From the NCBI GenBank assembly GCA_963677165.2, contig CAXXSX010000002.1, positions 3,782,001-3,846,000 of the forward strand: DNA of 64,000 nt. Direction: 5' to 3'. The notes under the pieces were generated by a model. The model saw only the letters and a list, made by a program, of their open reading frames with translations, was not told the DNA's origin and did not search any database. This document shows, in pieces, positions 19,226-29,904 of the stretch. The position numbers and the translations under genes are program-made. Numbering within the stretch: the stretch's first letter is position 1; each line of letters starts with the position of its first letter. The DNA is from JAFGXT01 sp963677165. GTDB lineage: Bacteria; Verrucomicrobiota; Lentisphaeria; Victivallales; SZUA-371.

Positions 19226-21613
19226 TTACTTTGCTGGCGTATCGGCACCGGTTTGAGCGTCTTCTTCAGATTCTTCGTCATTATCCGGCTCCGTTTTGGG
19301 TTGCTGGTGCAGATAGGTTTTCAGGGCTGTGGTCCGATATTCCTGGTATTTTGCCATGGTTTTGCGTTCCTGTGCGTCGACATGCGCTGGATCAACACTC
19401 ATCAGAGTGTCAAACTTGACAACCTGAACAAAATTCCAATTAAGTGATGTTATCGGGGCATATGAAAAAATATACCTTACATCGTCAATTACCGTGTCTA
19501 ACTGCCGTTCTCCACTAGCTCTGAGCTTTTTCAGTACGTCTTCGTAGAGGAACGGACGCAACGACTGATGCTTAGGAGTCGCTCCGGTTCTGGTCGGGTC
19601 ATTATTGGTGATTGAGGAGACAACGACCTGATTTTTTTCATTCACGATATATTTTTCAATACCTTCCTGAAAGCTGATGTTGTACATCAATCGCTGGATT
19701 ATGTAATTAAAGCTCATGTCAATACCACATACTCCAAGAATACGTCCCTCGACATTGATTAGTGGCGATGCACATGGAAGCATCATTTGTCCGGATGGAT
19801 CAATATAGGAGTGTCCCCAGATAATCCGGCGTTTTTCCCGGGCTTGGCGATACCAGTTCCAGTTTTGCGGACTATTCCAGATATCCAGATTGCTGCTGCC
19901 TGGATAGCTTATAAGAACTCCTGTTTTCAAAACGGCAAAAAGACGTTTGGCAGGCATTCCTTCGTTCAACATCATGCTTGTAAGAGCCTTGCGGTTTTTT
20001 GCGTTTAAAATGGTTCCCGGTTCACTCTGTAGTAGGATATTACGTGCAAAATCACGCAGCATGTAAAATTTTCGGACACTATTATCAAGGTCTTTCGGAC
20101 TCACCTTTTTCATACTGTTATAGACCGGAAATTGTAAACTGACTGGTCCACTATAGGCCTTGGAAAATTTAAAATCAGCCGGTTGGCTTACCTTGTTCTT
20201 GAAATCTTCCAGACTGTATATCTTTCCGGCGTATTCTTCTTTTAAAGAATTCTCCAGGACAAAAACCAGACTGGTGGAAAAAGCTCTGAGTAGATTCTGA
20301 GTATGCAAAAAGTACTTATCAATATTGTTTGCCTGATGTTCCGTTGAGCTCTGCAGTCGGATATAACGCATGATTTGAAAACTGGCTTGTTCTCCAGCTG
20401 CCGCCTGACGGTAAAAACTGAACGCGGTTAGAGCTACCAGCATAATAATAAACAGAGCCAGGATGCCAAAGGATTTGATTCTGTTGTGATACATTTTTCG
20501 CGCGGCTTTCTGCAGCAGGGTATCTGGGCGTGCACTGACTTCTTCATGGAACATAAAACGGCGAACATCATCAGCCAGGTCGCTGATGCTTTGGTAGCGC
20601 TGAGAAGGATTATGCGACATCGTTTTATAAATAATGGCTTTCAGACCAGGCTGGATTTTCAACCTGGACTCATAGTGTTCTACCGGTTCAAACTTACCAT
20701 CTTTGATATTCTGGGTGATTTCATTTACGTTTGCTCCATCAACGGCACGTTTTAGAGTAACCATTTCGTATAGGATAAATCCCAATGAAAAGATATCGCC
20801 AAGTCGGTCCACTGCTCCATTGGTCAGGGTTTCCGGCGAGAGATAGGCCGGGGTGCCTTCGACGCTTCCGGTCGGAGCTATTCCTGGCGCCGCCGCGGTT
20901 CCCCAGTCCATGATATACACTTCTCCATAGGAACCGATCATGATGTTTTCGGGTTTTAAATCGCAGTGAATTACATCACGGCTGTGACTGTATTCTACAG
21001 CCTGGCATATCTTGATGAAATACTCAAGACGGTGACGCAGCGATTTACGTTCCATGGGCTGAGTAATTTTATTCAGGTTATATTTTACCTTAAGACGGGT
21101 AAGAAAATCCTTTAGAGTCAATCCGTCAATAAATTTCATAGCCAGATGCAGGCCATTACTCGGGTCCGAGTCCAGACTGTAGAGCGGCACGATTGCGGGA
21201 TGGTCAAGCTGGGCATTGAGTTTTGCTTCAGAAATAAAGCGTTTTACCGCGATCTGATCATTTATATATTCTTTTCGCAGAGATTTGATGATGACCGTGC
21301 GGTCCAGTGTCCGGTCCATTGCTTTGTAGATAATACCGAATCCGCCTTCAGCGTATTTTTCCAGAAACTTATAGCGACGGTTTACATCATTAAGTTTTGA
21401 ACGAAATTCAGGCGAGTCTCCGGCGTTTACTTCCAGTCTTTCACCGGAAGTACCGGTGCCGACTTCAGCAGCGGCTTCAAGGTTGTCGTCGATAGTTTTA
21501 GCCCATTCCGTATTAATCTGCTCGCGCTCATATACGCTTATGCGCTGAGTTGATTCTGTGTCTTCACGGACTTGAGTTTGTTCCGGATCAAATTTATTTT
21601 CCTGGTCTGCCAT
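19226..21613 (-). CDS. PknB-type Ser/Thr protein kinase with extracytoplasmic Cache sensor
   Basis: 795 aa. The kinase domain (about 80-360) has a Gly-rich loop (AEGGFGIIYKA), catalytic Lys (VIIKSL), Asp218 in HCDLKPEN and a metal-binding Asp236 in DWG in place of the usual DFG. GTPAYLSPE closes the activation segment. A transmembrane helix (about 388-408) leads to a double-Cache-like sensor (about 415-745; DLDNSVRKFYMLRDFARN, GRILGVCGIDMSFNYI). The C-terminus is acidic and polar. Cytoplasmic kinase plus extracytoplasmic Cache is common in PVC bacteria and would couple a small-molecule signal to phosphorylation. It is transcribed alone. Confidence 0.9.
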   Translation of the reverse strand: MADQENKFDPEQTQVREDTESTQRISVYEREQINTEWAKTIDDNLEAAAEVGTGTSGERLEVNAGDSPEFRSKLNDVNRRYKFLEKYAEGGFGIIYKAMDRTLDRTVIIKSLRKEYINDQIAVKRFISEAKLNAQLDHPAIVPLYSLDSDPSNGLHLAMKFIDGLTLKDFLTRLKVKYNLNKITQPMERKSLRHRLEYFIKICQAVEYSHSRDVIHCDLKPENIMIGSYGEVYIMDWGTAAAPGIAPTGSVEGTPAYLSPETLTNGAVDRLGDIFSLGFILYEMVTLKRAVDGANVNEITQNIKDGKFEPVEHYESRLKIQPGLKAIIYKTMSHNPSQRYQSISDLADDVRRFMFHEEVSARPDTLLQKAARKMYHNRIKSFGILALFIIMLVALTAFSFYRQAAAGEQASFQIMRYIRLQSSTEHQANNIDKYFLHTQNLLRAFSTSLVFVLENSLKEEYAGKIYSLEDFKNKVSQPADFKFSKAYSGPVSLQFPVYNSMKKVSPKDLDNSVRKFYMLRDFARNILLQSEPGTILNAKNRKALTSMMLNEGMPAKRLFAVLKTGVLISYPGSSNLDIWNSPQNWNWYRQAREKRRIIWGHSYIDPSGQMMLPCASPLINVEGRILGVCGIDMSFNYIIQRLMYNISFQEGIEKYIVNEKNQVVVSSITNNDPTRTGATPKHQSLRPFLYEDVLKKLRASGERQLDTVIDDVRYIFSYAPITSLNWNFVQVVKFDTLMSVDPAHVDAQERKTMAKYQEYRTTALKTYLHQQPKTEPDNDEESEEDAQTGADTPAK

Positions 21614-21762
21614 ATATAAAAAAAATATTTTTCTGTTAAAATCACAATATATATTTAGTAATATAATCGTTCACTTCCTATTTAGACAAACAAATCAATC
21701 GAAATTTGCCGGAATATTCAAAAAATTGTCATGTTGGGGGGCTTTTTGATGGCTTTTCTGGA

Positions 21763-21810
21763 CAAATAAAAATGAAACGGGCGTGAATAATCAATAATCA
21801 CGCCCGTTTC
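21763..21810 (-). terminator. Rho-independent terminator of lacZ
   Basis: On the minus strand, GAAACGGGCGTGA and TCACGCCCGTTTC form a perfect 13-bp stem with an 11-nt loop. ATTTTTATTT follows. It starts 25 bp after the lacZ stop codon. Confidence 0.85.
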
Positions 21811-21835
21811 TTGTTATATATCAGCTATGGCTGGA

Positions 21836-24800
21836 TCAGATCCTTGCGAACTTTTCCGCCTGATCGCGCTTGGTCAGCGGACGGATGCGGTAGTTGAATA
21901 CATAGTTACCGGGATACAGCTTGTATTTTTCCAACGTTGCGGGACCGCAACTGTTGGTGCCGAGTCCAGACTGATGATAATCAAGATGCAGGATTACTTC
22001 CTCACGAGCTTCAAGTTCGTTTGTATGGAATGCCTTGTATATGTCATCTGTAGTGAAGTGACTGGCGTTGAATTCCATTTCATCCATTGCCGAGAATAGC
22101 AGTCCAATACCATCTTCGTTGCACAGAGCAAGCCAACGGACATCTGTTTTGTTACCGTGTTCCTGGGGCAGGATGTATGGTACGTACTGATCCATAACCG
22201 ATCCTTCGTAGAGGCCGATCGGAGTACCGGATTTGCGGTCCCAGTAGCTTTCATGCGGACCGCGTCCGTACCACTTAAGCTGATCGAAGTCCGGTTGCAG
22301 TGTCATGACATAGCCGATACGCGGTATATCAATCATATCTTTGTTTGCGCATATCCGGTTTTCAACAATAATGTCGCCAGATGCGTATACGGTGTACTGC
22401 TGGGTCATGTTAAAAGCGTCTTTATAAGCTGGAGTCGCAGCAGTCTGCTCGACTGTAATCTTTATGGTATTGCCGCTTTTCGCCGCTTTTACGGATTGGG
22501 TGGTAATGGATACATTGTCGTATCCGGCAGCCAGCCATTTGCCGAGAGCTTTGTTTTCCTGACCCGACCAGCTTTTGACACCATCGTTATCGGTGGGGGC
22601 GCGCCAACAATCAAACAGCGGTCCGGTAGCCATGGTTTCGACTCCGTCGCTGACCAGTGAATTGATGGTTCCTTCTTCACGATCAAAAATGACAGTAAAG
22701 TTGCTGCCGGAAACGGTGATGCAGTTGTCGCTTTCTTCAAGAGCAAGTTTGCCGTTGATGATCATCGGAACAGACGGACCTGTAAGTGGGAGTTTGAACT
22801 GTTCCCAGCCTATTTCGTATCCTTTGGATGCCCAGTTGCTGATGGCTGCGGTTACGAAGTGGAAGTTGATAAAACATTCCTGGCCGCTGGCTAGTTTGGG
22901 CTGTTTGTAGTCAATAATGATTTCTTCGCTTTCGCCAGGGGCGATATCCAAAACCGGCAGTTTGCCCTTTTGTACGGTTTTTCCTTCTACCTGGATTTCC
23001 CAGGAACCGCGATACTGCTTGAAAGAGGTGAAGTAGTTTTTGTTCTTAATCAGGAATTTCCCCTGATTGAGATTCAGGGCTTCCACCGCTAGAGGCTGTA
23101 CCAGCTTTTTGAATTCATACATGGCGGGATGCGGGGTGCGGTCCGGCCAGATCATGCCGTTGATACAGAAATTCTTGTCGTTGGGTTCATCGCCAAAGTC
23201 GCCGCCGTAGGCCCAATATTCTCGTCCCTGTTCGTCAATCTTGACAATCCCCTGGTCGACCCAGTCCCAGATAAAACCGCCCTGTAGACCGTGATTAGCT
23301 TCAATGATGTCCCAGTATTCTTTCAGGTTGCCGTTGCTGTTTCCCATCGCATGGGTATATTCGCATGGAATATACGGACGCCAGTCGTCATTGGTTTTAA
23401 CCCAGTCCAGCATACGGTCGATGTGTGGATACATCGGGCAGATAAAGTCTGTAAAGTTAGTTACAGACATATCACGGTCGTCCAAAGGAATACTTTCACT
23501 CTTGCGTGAAACGCATCCTTCATAGTGGATCAGGCGAGTTGTGTCGTATTCTCTCATCCATGCGGCCATTGCCGCGTGGTTCATACCGTGGCCGGACTCA
23601 TTACCCAGTGACCAGGCATAGATGCAGGCGTGGTTTTTATCACGCATCAACATGCGCATTCCACGGTCCATAAAGGCTGCGGTCCACTGAGGGTTGCGGC
23701 ACATGTCATCATAATAATGGTGGGTTTCAATATTGGCTTCGTCAATCACATACATGCCGTATTCGTCGCAAAGTTCATAAAAGCGGGGATGGTTCGGGTA
23801 GTGGCAGGTCCTGATCGCGTTAAAATTGAACTGCTTCATCAGTTCGATATCTTTACGCATCAGTTCTTCTGAGATTGTTTTGCCTTTGCGGTCGTCGTGG
23901 TCATGGCGGTTCACGCCCTTAATTAGTACCGCTTTGCCGTTGATTAGCAGTTCCTTGTTTTTGATTTCAAACTTACGGAAGCCGATTTTGCATGAAGTTG
24001 CTTCAACCAACTTTCCTTCTGGATTGATCATGGACACTGTCAAAGTATACAGATACGGTGTTTCGGCTGTCCAGTGGTTAGGATGCGATACCGGCAGGGA
24101 GAGTTTCAGCGGATGACCGCTGTTTCCGTTTGCGAACAATTTATTGGATGGAGCGTCTTCTTCAATATTATTTGCGAGAACCGCTTTCCCACGGGCATCA
24201 TAGAGTTGTATTGCGAATTTCCAGCCTTCGGTATCATCGTCTGAAAATCCTGGGGTCATCAGTAGATCAAGCGAGCCGTTTTCAAAATTGTCATCAAGCG
24301 TTCCAGCCGCAAATACGTCTTTTATGTAGGCTTTATCGGTGTTGTAAAGGTATACGTCACGGTAGATTCCAGCCATCCACCAGTGATCCTGGTCTTCAAG
24401 GAAGCTGCCGTCGGACCAGCGAATTACCATGACAGCCAGTACGTTCTTTCCTGATTTCAGCTGTGCGGTAATGTCGAATTCTGCAGCGGTACGACAATCT
24501 TTAGCCATGCCGACCTGAGTTCCATTTACATAGACGAAAAAAGCACTTTCCACGCCGTCAAAATGCAGGACCGTACGGCGTTTTAGCCATGCCTTGGGAA
24601 CATCAAATTCCAGTCGATAAAGGCCGGTAGGATTTTCTTCCGGAACATTTGGCGGCAGGTTGTCAAACGGCATTTGAACGTTTGTATAATGCGGTTTGTC
24701 ATATCCCTCCATGGTCCAGTTAGACGGAACAGGAATTTTGTCCCATTTTGAATCATTCAAACCGGGGGAAAAGAAGTCTTCCGGGGCCGATTCTGGCCGA

Positions 24801-24985
24801 TCGGCCAGCATGAATTTCCAATCGCCATTAAGGGATTTAAAAAATGAACTCTGCTGATAGTGGCCTCTGAAAGCAGATTCCAGGTCGGGGTAGGGGTATA
24901 ATGTCGCGCGTGGTGGCAGCATATTTAATCCGGGCAGTTCCGGTTTTGTCCATGGTTTATTGTTGCTGGTTAAATTGTTCCACAT
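21836..24985 (-). CDS. lacZ: Beta-galactosidase, GH2 LacZ type
   Basis: 1049 aa, near the 1024 aa of E. coli LacZ and collinear with it. In order: jelly-roll sugar-binding domain (SLNGDWKFMLADRP, about 50), Ig-like domain, TIM barrel with acid/base Glu463 (GNESGHG) and nucleophile Glu542 (IPCEYTHAMGNSNG), second Ig-like domain, and C-terminal Bgal_small_N domain (YGRGPHESYWDRK). It hydrolyses beta-1,4-galactosides in the cytoplasm, as there is no signal peptide. It is divergent from an AraC-type gene 113 bp away, its probable activator. A strong terminator follows. Confidence 0.95.
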   Translation of the reverse strand: MWNNLTSNNKPWTKPELPGLNMLPPRATLYPYPDLESAFRGHYQQSSFFKSLNGDWKFMLADRPESAPEDFFSPGLNDSKWDKIPVPSNWTMEGYDKPHYTNVQMPFDNLPPNVPEENPTGLYRLEFDVPKAWLKRRTVLHFDGVESAFFVYVNGTQVGMAKDCRTAAEFDITAQLKSGKNVLAVMVIRWSDGSFLEDQDHWWMAGIYRDVYLYNTDKAYIKDVFAAGTLDDNFENGSLDLLMTPGFSDDDTEGWKFAIQLYDARGKAVLANNIEEDAPSNKLFANGNSGHPLKLSLPVSHPNHWTAETPYLYTLTVSMINPEGKLVEATSCKIGFRKFEIKNKELLINGKAVLIKGVNRHDHDDRKGKTISEELMRKDIELMKQFNFNAIRTCHYPNHPRFYELCDEYGMYVIDEANIETHHYYDDMCRNPQWTAAFMDRGMRMLMRDKNHACIYAWSLGNESGHGMNHAAMAAWMREYDTTRLIHYEGCVSRKSESIPLDDRDMSVTNFTDFICPMYPHIDRMLDWVKTNDDWRPYIPCEYTHAMGNSNGNLKEYWDIIEANHGLQGGFIWDWVDQGIVKIDEQGREYWAYGGDFGDEPNDKNFCINGMIWPDRTPHPAMYEFKKLVQPLAVEALNLNQGKFLIKNKNYFTSFKQYRGSWEIQVEGKTVQKGKLPVLDIAPGESEEIIIDYKQPKLASGQECFINFHFVTAAISNWASKGYEIGWEQFKLPLTGPSVPMIINGKLALEESDNCITVSGSNFTVIFDREEGTINSLVSDGVETMATGPLFDCWRAPTDNDGVKSWSGQENKALGKWLAAGYDNVSITTQSVKAAKSGNTIKITVEQTAATPAYKDAFNMTQQYTVYASGDIIVENRICANKDMIDIPRIGYVMTLQPDFDQLKWYGRGPHESYWDRKSGTPIGLYEGSVMDQYVPYILPQEHGNKTDVRWLALCNEDGIGLLFSAMDEMEFNASHFTTDDIYKAFHTNELEAREEVILHLDYHQSGLGTNSCGPATLEKYKLYPGNYVFNYRIRPLTKRDQAEKFARI

Positions 24986-25098
24986 ATTTCTAAATTCCTT
25001 ATTTGTTGTATATGGTATTGAAAATATTTAAAATATAGCTTATAATTGAATATAAAAAATAGTATTACTGGTAATTAAAATATGTTTTCTGGTATTTT

Positions 25099-25947
25099 AT
25101 GAGAAAGTTTCCTGGCATTGAGAATATTGCAACTAAATTATGTTTTCGAGCTCTTGGCGGAGCGGATTCATTTGAACGCTTCGGTGTAGGTTTTATGGAT
25201 AAATCGGATAGATCAACCGATAATGAGAAATTTACATATCCCTATTATGTACTGGTTTACGTATTGAGCGGCAAGGGTACATATGTTGATGAGGAAGTCG
25301 GACGTTCATATGAATTGTCTTCGGGATCATTTTTCCAACGTATACCCGGAAGACTGCATTCTCATTATATCGATACCAGTGTGCCCTGGAAGGAAGTATT
25401 TATAGACGTTGGACCCGGTATTTTTGATATGTATCGGAAGCTAAGGTTGTTGCGATGTGACCAGCTTTGCGGCCGTATCGGCCTGGATATGACGCAGGTT
25501 GAGAAGTTATGGCGTTTGCATGAATTATTGGAGCTGGCGGATCAGAGTAAGCTTGCCTCGGTTTTTAACGAGGTGATCGGAGTGTTGTTTGAGTTGCATA
25601 GCCGTATGGATTTTGCCGGGCATGATGATGCCTTTATGGAAATGGTCGAAGCTGCTCAGGAATATTTGAGTCAGGATTTTTCGGATCGATTAAACCTGAT
25701 TGATTTCTGTCGTCGTAACGGATGGGGTTATGAGAGTTTTCGAAAAAAATTTACAGCGTATACTGGGTTTTCTCCGGGGCAGTACCGGATTCGGCGTCGG
25801 ATAGAAACTGCGGCGGCAATGTTGTCGGAGCGTAGATTAAGCATTGCTGAGATTGCCTGGAAACTGGGCTATAAGTCTCCTTACGAGTTTTCATCTCAAT
25901 TTAAAAAATACACAGGCACTTCGCCATCGCGATTTATTAAAGGATAA
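25099..25947 (+). CDS. AraC-family transcriptional regulator, divergent from lacZ
   Basis: 282 aa. The N-terminal AraC-binding cupin (about 25-110; YYVLVYVLSGKGTYVDEE, GSFFQRIPGRLHSHY) joins a C-terminal pair of helix-turn-helix motifs (about 185-282; LIDFCRRNGWGYESFRKKF and SIAEIAWKLGYKSPYEFSSQF, then TGTSPSRF). Position and orientation suggest control of the adjacent beta-galactosidase. The terminator at 25951 follows only 3 bp after the stop. Confidence 0.9.
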   Translation: MRKFPGIENIATKLCFRALGGADSFERFGVGFMDKSDRSTDNEKFTYPYYVLVYVLSGKGTYVDEEVGRSYELSSGSFFQRIPGRLHSHYIDTSVPWKEVFIDVGPGIFDMYRKLRLLRCDQLCGRIGLDMTQVEKLWRLHELLELADQSKLASVFNEVIGVLFELHSRMDFAGHDDAFMEMVEAAQEYLSQDFSDRLNLIDFCRRNGWGYESFRKKFTAYTGFSPGQYRIRRRIETAAAMLSERRLSIAEIAWKLGYKSPYEFSSQFKKYTGTSPSRFIKG

Positions 25948-25950
25948 AAA

Positions 25951-25994
25951 AGCGACAGGAGCGGGCTTTGAGTTGGGAGGGGGCCCCTGTCGCT
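25951..25994. terminator. Hairpin after the AraC gene
   Basis: AGCGACAGG...CCTGTCGCT, a perfect 9-bp stem with a GC-rich loop that can pair further. It is preceded by A-rich DNA, so on the minus strand a T-rich tract follows. It may serve both the AraC gene and the convergent tetR gene. Confidence 0.65.
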
Positions 25995-26015
25995 GTAGTG
26001 GAGGTTGAGTCATGA

Positions 26016-26606
26016 TTATTGGAAGCTGGAAAACGTGCCTTCAATAATCTTTGTCTTGATCATTTCACGGTTTTTGGATATGTAATCTTTTCCCAGTAAT
26101 CCTGTGATTGATTCGTTGTGAACCTGGAAAAAGACACATTTGCCGATCATGAGCAAACATTCAGCCTGAACTTTTTCGTCAGGTGTATTTTGTGGCATAC
26201 ACAACTTGAAACTTCTGACGAGAACTTCAAAGTTCGGCTTTATATATTTTTTAACCAGCACAGAAAAATTATCGGAAGCATCAGAAAGTTCCTTCAGCAT
26301 AATTTTTCTTCTGTAAACTGAAATTTTGGATTCTTTTTCCTCATCACTGAGGTGTTCGTTGATCCAACTTTCAATGAAATCTTTTGCTTCTACCTTTGTG
26401 TTGACTATGGGAACATCTTCTCTTGACTTAAATAAGAATTCAAAGATACTCGCATATAGCTCTGCTTTGCCACTAAAATGGTAGTTTATTGCAGCAACAT
26501 TTACTCCTGCTCTGGTGCAGATGTTCCTTATTGTTGTTTTTTTGAAACCATTTTCTGCAAATTCAATCAGAGCCGCATCAAAAATTTTACCTCGTGTGTC
26601 CATCAT
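26016..26606 (-). CDS. TetR-family transcriptional regulator (CecR-like)
   Basis: 196 aa. The N-terminal helix-turn-helix (about 5-50) is clear: RGKIFDAALIEFAENGFKK, IRNICTRAGVNVAAINYHF. The long helical C-terminus (KSREDVPIV, RRKIMLKELSDAS, ECLLMIGKCVFFQVH) resembles the CecR/YbiH ligand-binding domain. It lies 70 bp downstream of the flavin-reductase gene on the same strand. The pair may form a transcription unit in which TetR regulates its own operon. Confidence 0.85.
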   Translation of the reverse strand: MMDTRGKIFDAALIEFAENGFKKTTIRNICTRAGVNVAAINYHFSGKAELYASIFEFLFKSREDVPIVNTKVEAKDFIESWINEHLSDEEKESKISVYRRKIMLKELSDASDNFSVLVKKYIKPNFEVLVRSFKLCMPQNTPDEKVQAECLLMIGKCVFFQVHNESITGLLGKDYISKNREMIKTKIIEGTFSSFQ

Positions 26607-26676
26607 AATTTTCTCCTGCCTCTCAATAGTATATTAAAACTGCTGTTTGAAAAAATCAAACTGTTTTAGTCCGATT

Positions 26677-27222
26677 TTAACAAAAAATTTTCTTTTTTCT
26701 GTAGTTGTCTACTCCTTTTATGTTTATAACCTCTCCAAAAAATAGTTGATGAAAATCTCTTTCTTTATACCAGGATTCAATAATACTCTTGTCTATAAAG
26801 TTTTTTCCTTTTATATTATCACTGTATACCTTTTTGCATTCAATCGTAAGTTCGGCCTGCTTGAAGGTTGGCGCGTCAACATGATCACAGCAAATCGGAG
26901 TAAGCCCGCATTCTGCTATTTTATTAACGTCTCTACCGGACTTTGAACCGCAGTATGACAAAATTTCTTTACAGTCCTCAGGAAAAGCACACAGAGTGAA
27001 TGTATCAAATTCTTCCATGAATTTCAGCGTATGTCGCTGAGGTCTGACTCCGGCAATTACCATTGGTTTTCCCCAGAAAGTGCCCATGAATCCCCAGGAG
27101 ACGGTCATTGTGTTGAATTGATTTGAATGAAAATCTCCTGCTGTTAAAAGCATCCAGTTTTTATCCAACTGGCTGAAGATATTGGTGTTGAAATTATTAA
27201 TTTTGATTGATGTTTTATCCAT
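26677..27222 (-). CDS. Flavin reductase-like FMN-binding protein
   Basis: 181 aa with the split-barrel flavin-reductase fold: MLLTAGDFHSNQFNTMTVSWG (in two parts) and WGKPMVIAGVRPQRHT are the FMN-binding strands, followed by FDTFTLCAFP. Such proteins bind FMN and reduce flavin or a bound partner; the exact reaction cannot be read from sequence. There is a Cys pair (ICCDH) near residue 112. It is co-oriented with the tetR gene below it. Confidence 0.8.
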   Translation of the reverse strand: MDKTSIKINNFNTNIFSQLDKNWMLLTAGDFHSNQFNTMTVSWGFMGTFWGKPMVIAGVRPQRHTLKFMEEFDTFTLCAFPEDCKEILSYCGSKSGRDVNKIAECGLTPICCDHVDAPTFKQAELTIECKKVYSDNIKGKNFIDKSIIESWYKERDFHQLFFGEVINIKGVDNYRKKKIFC

Positions 27223-27424
27223 AATATTTTGGCCTATATAAATTTAACAAGAAGCGATAAATTTACATTACAATAGCATATTTTCTCTTTAGAAGCCAAA
27301 AATTAATAGGATTTTGTTAAAAAAAAGCGATGATCTGCATGTAAGGAATGCAAAAAATCAATTTTTTATTGATAATAAATTTGCAACTGAAGCTGATGAA
27401 AGTATTTTATCCATCCACTTAGGT

Positions 27425-27501
27425 GGCGGGTTAGCTCAGTTGGTTAGAGCGTCGGAATCATAATCCGCAGGTCCCCAGTTCGAGTCTGGGACCCGCTACC
27501 A
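27425..27501 (+). tRNA. tRNA-Met (anticodon CAT)
   Basis: 77 nt with the full cloverleaf. The acceptor GGCGGGT pairs with ACCCGCT (G-U at 1:72). The D arm is GCTC...GAGC, the anticodon loop ATCATAA and the T arm CCCAG-TTCGAGT-CTGGG, with an encoded CCA. The lack of a C1:A72 mismatch and of the triple G-C anticodon stem rules out the initiator. It could be elongator Met or the lysidine-modified tRNA-Ile2. Confidence 0.93.
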
Positions 27502-27723
27502 TTTATACTAACTAAAATAAGTTTTATTCTTGACCTCTGCTTGTTTCCGAGACGATACCGTATATAGTAGACCATTGCATCAATTACGGTTATGACAGCA
27601 TGGGACAGAGAACCTCTATGGACTTGTTGAATGGTTCAACTTCAATATTGAATAACAACTATACCTACGACATACAGAACCCAATAGTGGTGCCGGTACC
27701 ACTGTAATAAAATGGTAAAACAC

Positions 27724-29904
27724 ATGAGTTATATTGAAAAATGTCTTGATCTGAAATCCCCGGGTGACCGTGCTCCGCTTGCGGTATCTCCGGATGGCAA
27801 ATGGGTTGCTGTGACTATTCACGGCCTGTTGTCTTCTGAAAATAGCACACGTTCAACCGAACCTCCAGAAGGCGAAATATTTGATTTTGCATCGGATTGG
27901 ATGCTCGGGTCGGAAGTCCTTATTGTGGAATGTGACAGCGGTAAGATAGTTCGTCCCTTCCGAAAATTCGTTTCCAGCTCCATGCCTGTGTGGCAACCGG
28001 GAGGAAGCGAACTGGCAGTGGCCTTACAGAGCTCGTCACGAAAGTTTCACCGTATTGCCCTGTGGACACCGGGACAGGATGCGCCCAAACTTTTTCCTGA
28101 TGCCGTGGTTTATCCTTTTATTGGTTTTTGTAGTCCTGTGTGGACGCCTGACGGCAAGCGGGTTGTGTTTCTCCAACCCTTCCGGAAGCATGAGACCATT
28201 GAATTCGATACCAGTGAAAAGGCGGCGTTAAGTGCCAGGATGACTCTTAAATCCCCATTTGATTTTTCAATAGCCGTCCTTGATATTGCGGCGGAGCAAA
28301 CGCGGAGTTTTCCTCAATTGGCCGGAACTTCGATAAAACGCTCTTCTTTGGGCATGCGGGTTTCTCCTGCCGGCAAAGAACTTGCTTTTCTCGGTCATGT
28401 GGAATGTTCGACAAACACCCAAAATACCGGCATGATCCAGCGTATTCTTTCGATTCTTAACCTTGACGACGGCAAGCTGTATACTATCGGTTCTCCGCAG
28501 GAAGATAACTGGGGGCTGGGCTTTAGTTGGTCGCCGGACGGAAGTCGTATTGCCTGGCGTACAAAACCCGCATTGGGCACGGGACAATTGTTAATTGCCG
28601 ATCTGAAAGAGCGTAAAATGCGGGAGATAAAACTTCCCGGGGATGCCGGAGAGGGACACCTTAACGGGGCGGGAACCAGTTCATCAGCGCCGCCGCTTTG
28701 GACTAATGACAGCGTAAGTTTCCTAATTACCGGCAAAAGTTCTTTGCTGCGTTTCAGTTCTGACGCGGTTTTACTTGAGGAAATTCTGCTGCCGCCGGAA
28801 GAAGACTTCAACGGTCTCGAATGGCTGGATAATTCCACACCTAATTTTGCCGCTCCGTTTCGTGAACCGGAGTCGGGGAAACTATTGCTCGTAAGAAAAA
28901 ACCGCATAGAACAGGTCGATCTGACATCGAAAGTCGTAACCCCGCTTGTTATCGGCGATAACGAGATAACACTTTCCACGCATTTTCGCTGGTTGGAACG
29001 TGCGGTTTATTGGCCCTCAAAAAGCCTTTTCACCATTCGTGCTGGGAAGAATCGCCGTTATGAGCTTCTGCAAACCGATTTGAACAGCGGTAAGGTATCG
29101 CGTCTTGCCGTACTTTGTGAAGGTCGTGGCGATTCTCCTGAGGGAGTCTTGAAAAAACTCACATGGACTTTGGCCGATGGTACGCAGTGTGGTGGTACAT
29201 TATTGTTACCGCCGGAACGGCAGGCGGGAAAACTGCCTCCGGTGGTCATGGACGTCTACGGTAATCAGCGCAATTGCAGTTCCCTCACTGCCGACGCGAT
29301 GCATAATAATGGAATACTGGACCCCTATATTCTCCTGGAACATGGTTATGCGTTTTTTTAACCGGACATGCCACAGACTGATGCCGAACCTGCCGCCAGC
29401 CTGGTCCGATCCGCGGAAACGGCGCTTGATGCTTTACGGGACAGCGGTTTGGTCGATGCAGAACGCGTCTGTATAATGGGACAGAGCTACGGAGCCTATA
29501 CGACGCTTTGTGTCCTGACATCTTCGTTCCGCTTTCGTTGCGGGATCGCAGCCTGCGGTATCTATGACCTTCTGCGGTGTGCCTTCGACGAAGCGTTCTG
29601 GTATACCGAAAAAGGGCAAGGACGAATGCGTGCAACTCCCTGGGAAAACCTTCAACGCCATTTGGACAACTCACCTCTTTTTTCTTTGCAAAAACTGAAT
29701 GTTCCGTTGTTTATGCTCCATGGTTCCGGAGATTCGATGACGAGCCAACAGGGTTACGCATTGTTGAATTCGTTACGCCGGCTGGGCAAAAGCTATGAAT
29801 TTATCAACGCTCCGGGGATGGGACATGCTCCCGCACGCTGGAGTATTGAGGCGCAGAAAGAGTTTATCCCTCGTTTACTGGCATTTCTGGACAAACATTT
29901 ATAA
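27724..29904 (+). pseudogene. S9-family (prolyl oligopeptidase-like) peptidase, split by an in-frame TAA
   Basis: The first 545 codons encode a seven-bladed WD-like/beta-propeller region (SPDGKWVAVTIHG, WTPDGKRVVFLQP, SWSPDGSRIAWRT) and the start of the alpha/beta-hydrolase domain. A TAA at 29359-29361 interrupts it. Translation then continues in the same frame with PDMP, the Ser588 nucleophile (GQSYGAY), Asp (GSGDSM) and His (GMGHAP) to a stop at 29904. The family expects GYAVL-x-PDMP here, so a single codon is affected and no bases are lost. A sequencing error or real nonsense mutation would both fit. Without readthrough the protein has no catalytic domain. Confidence 0.85.
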
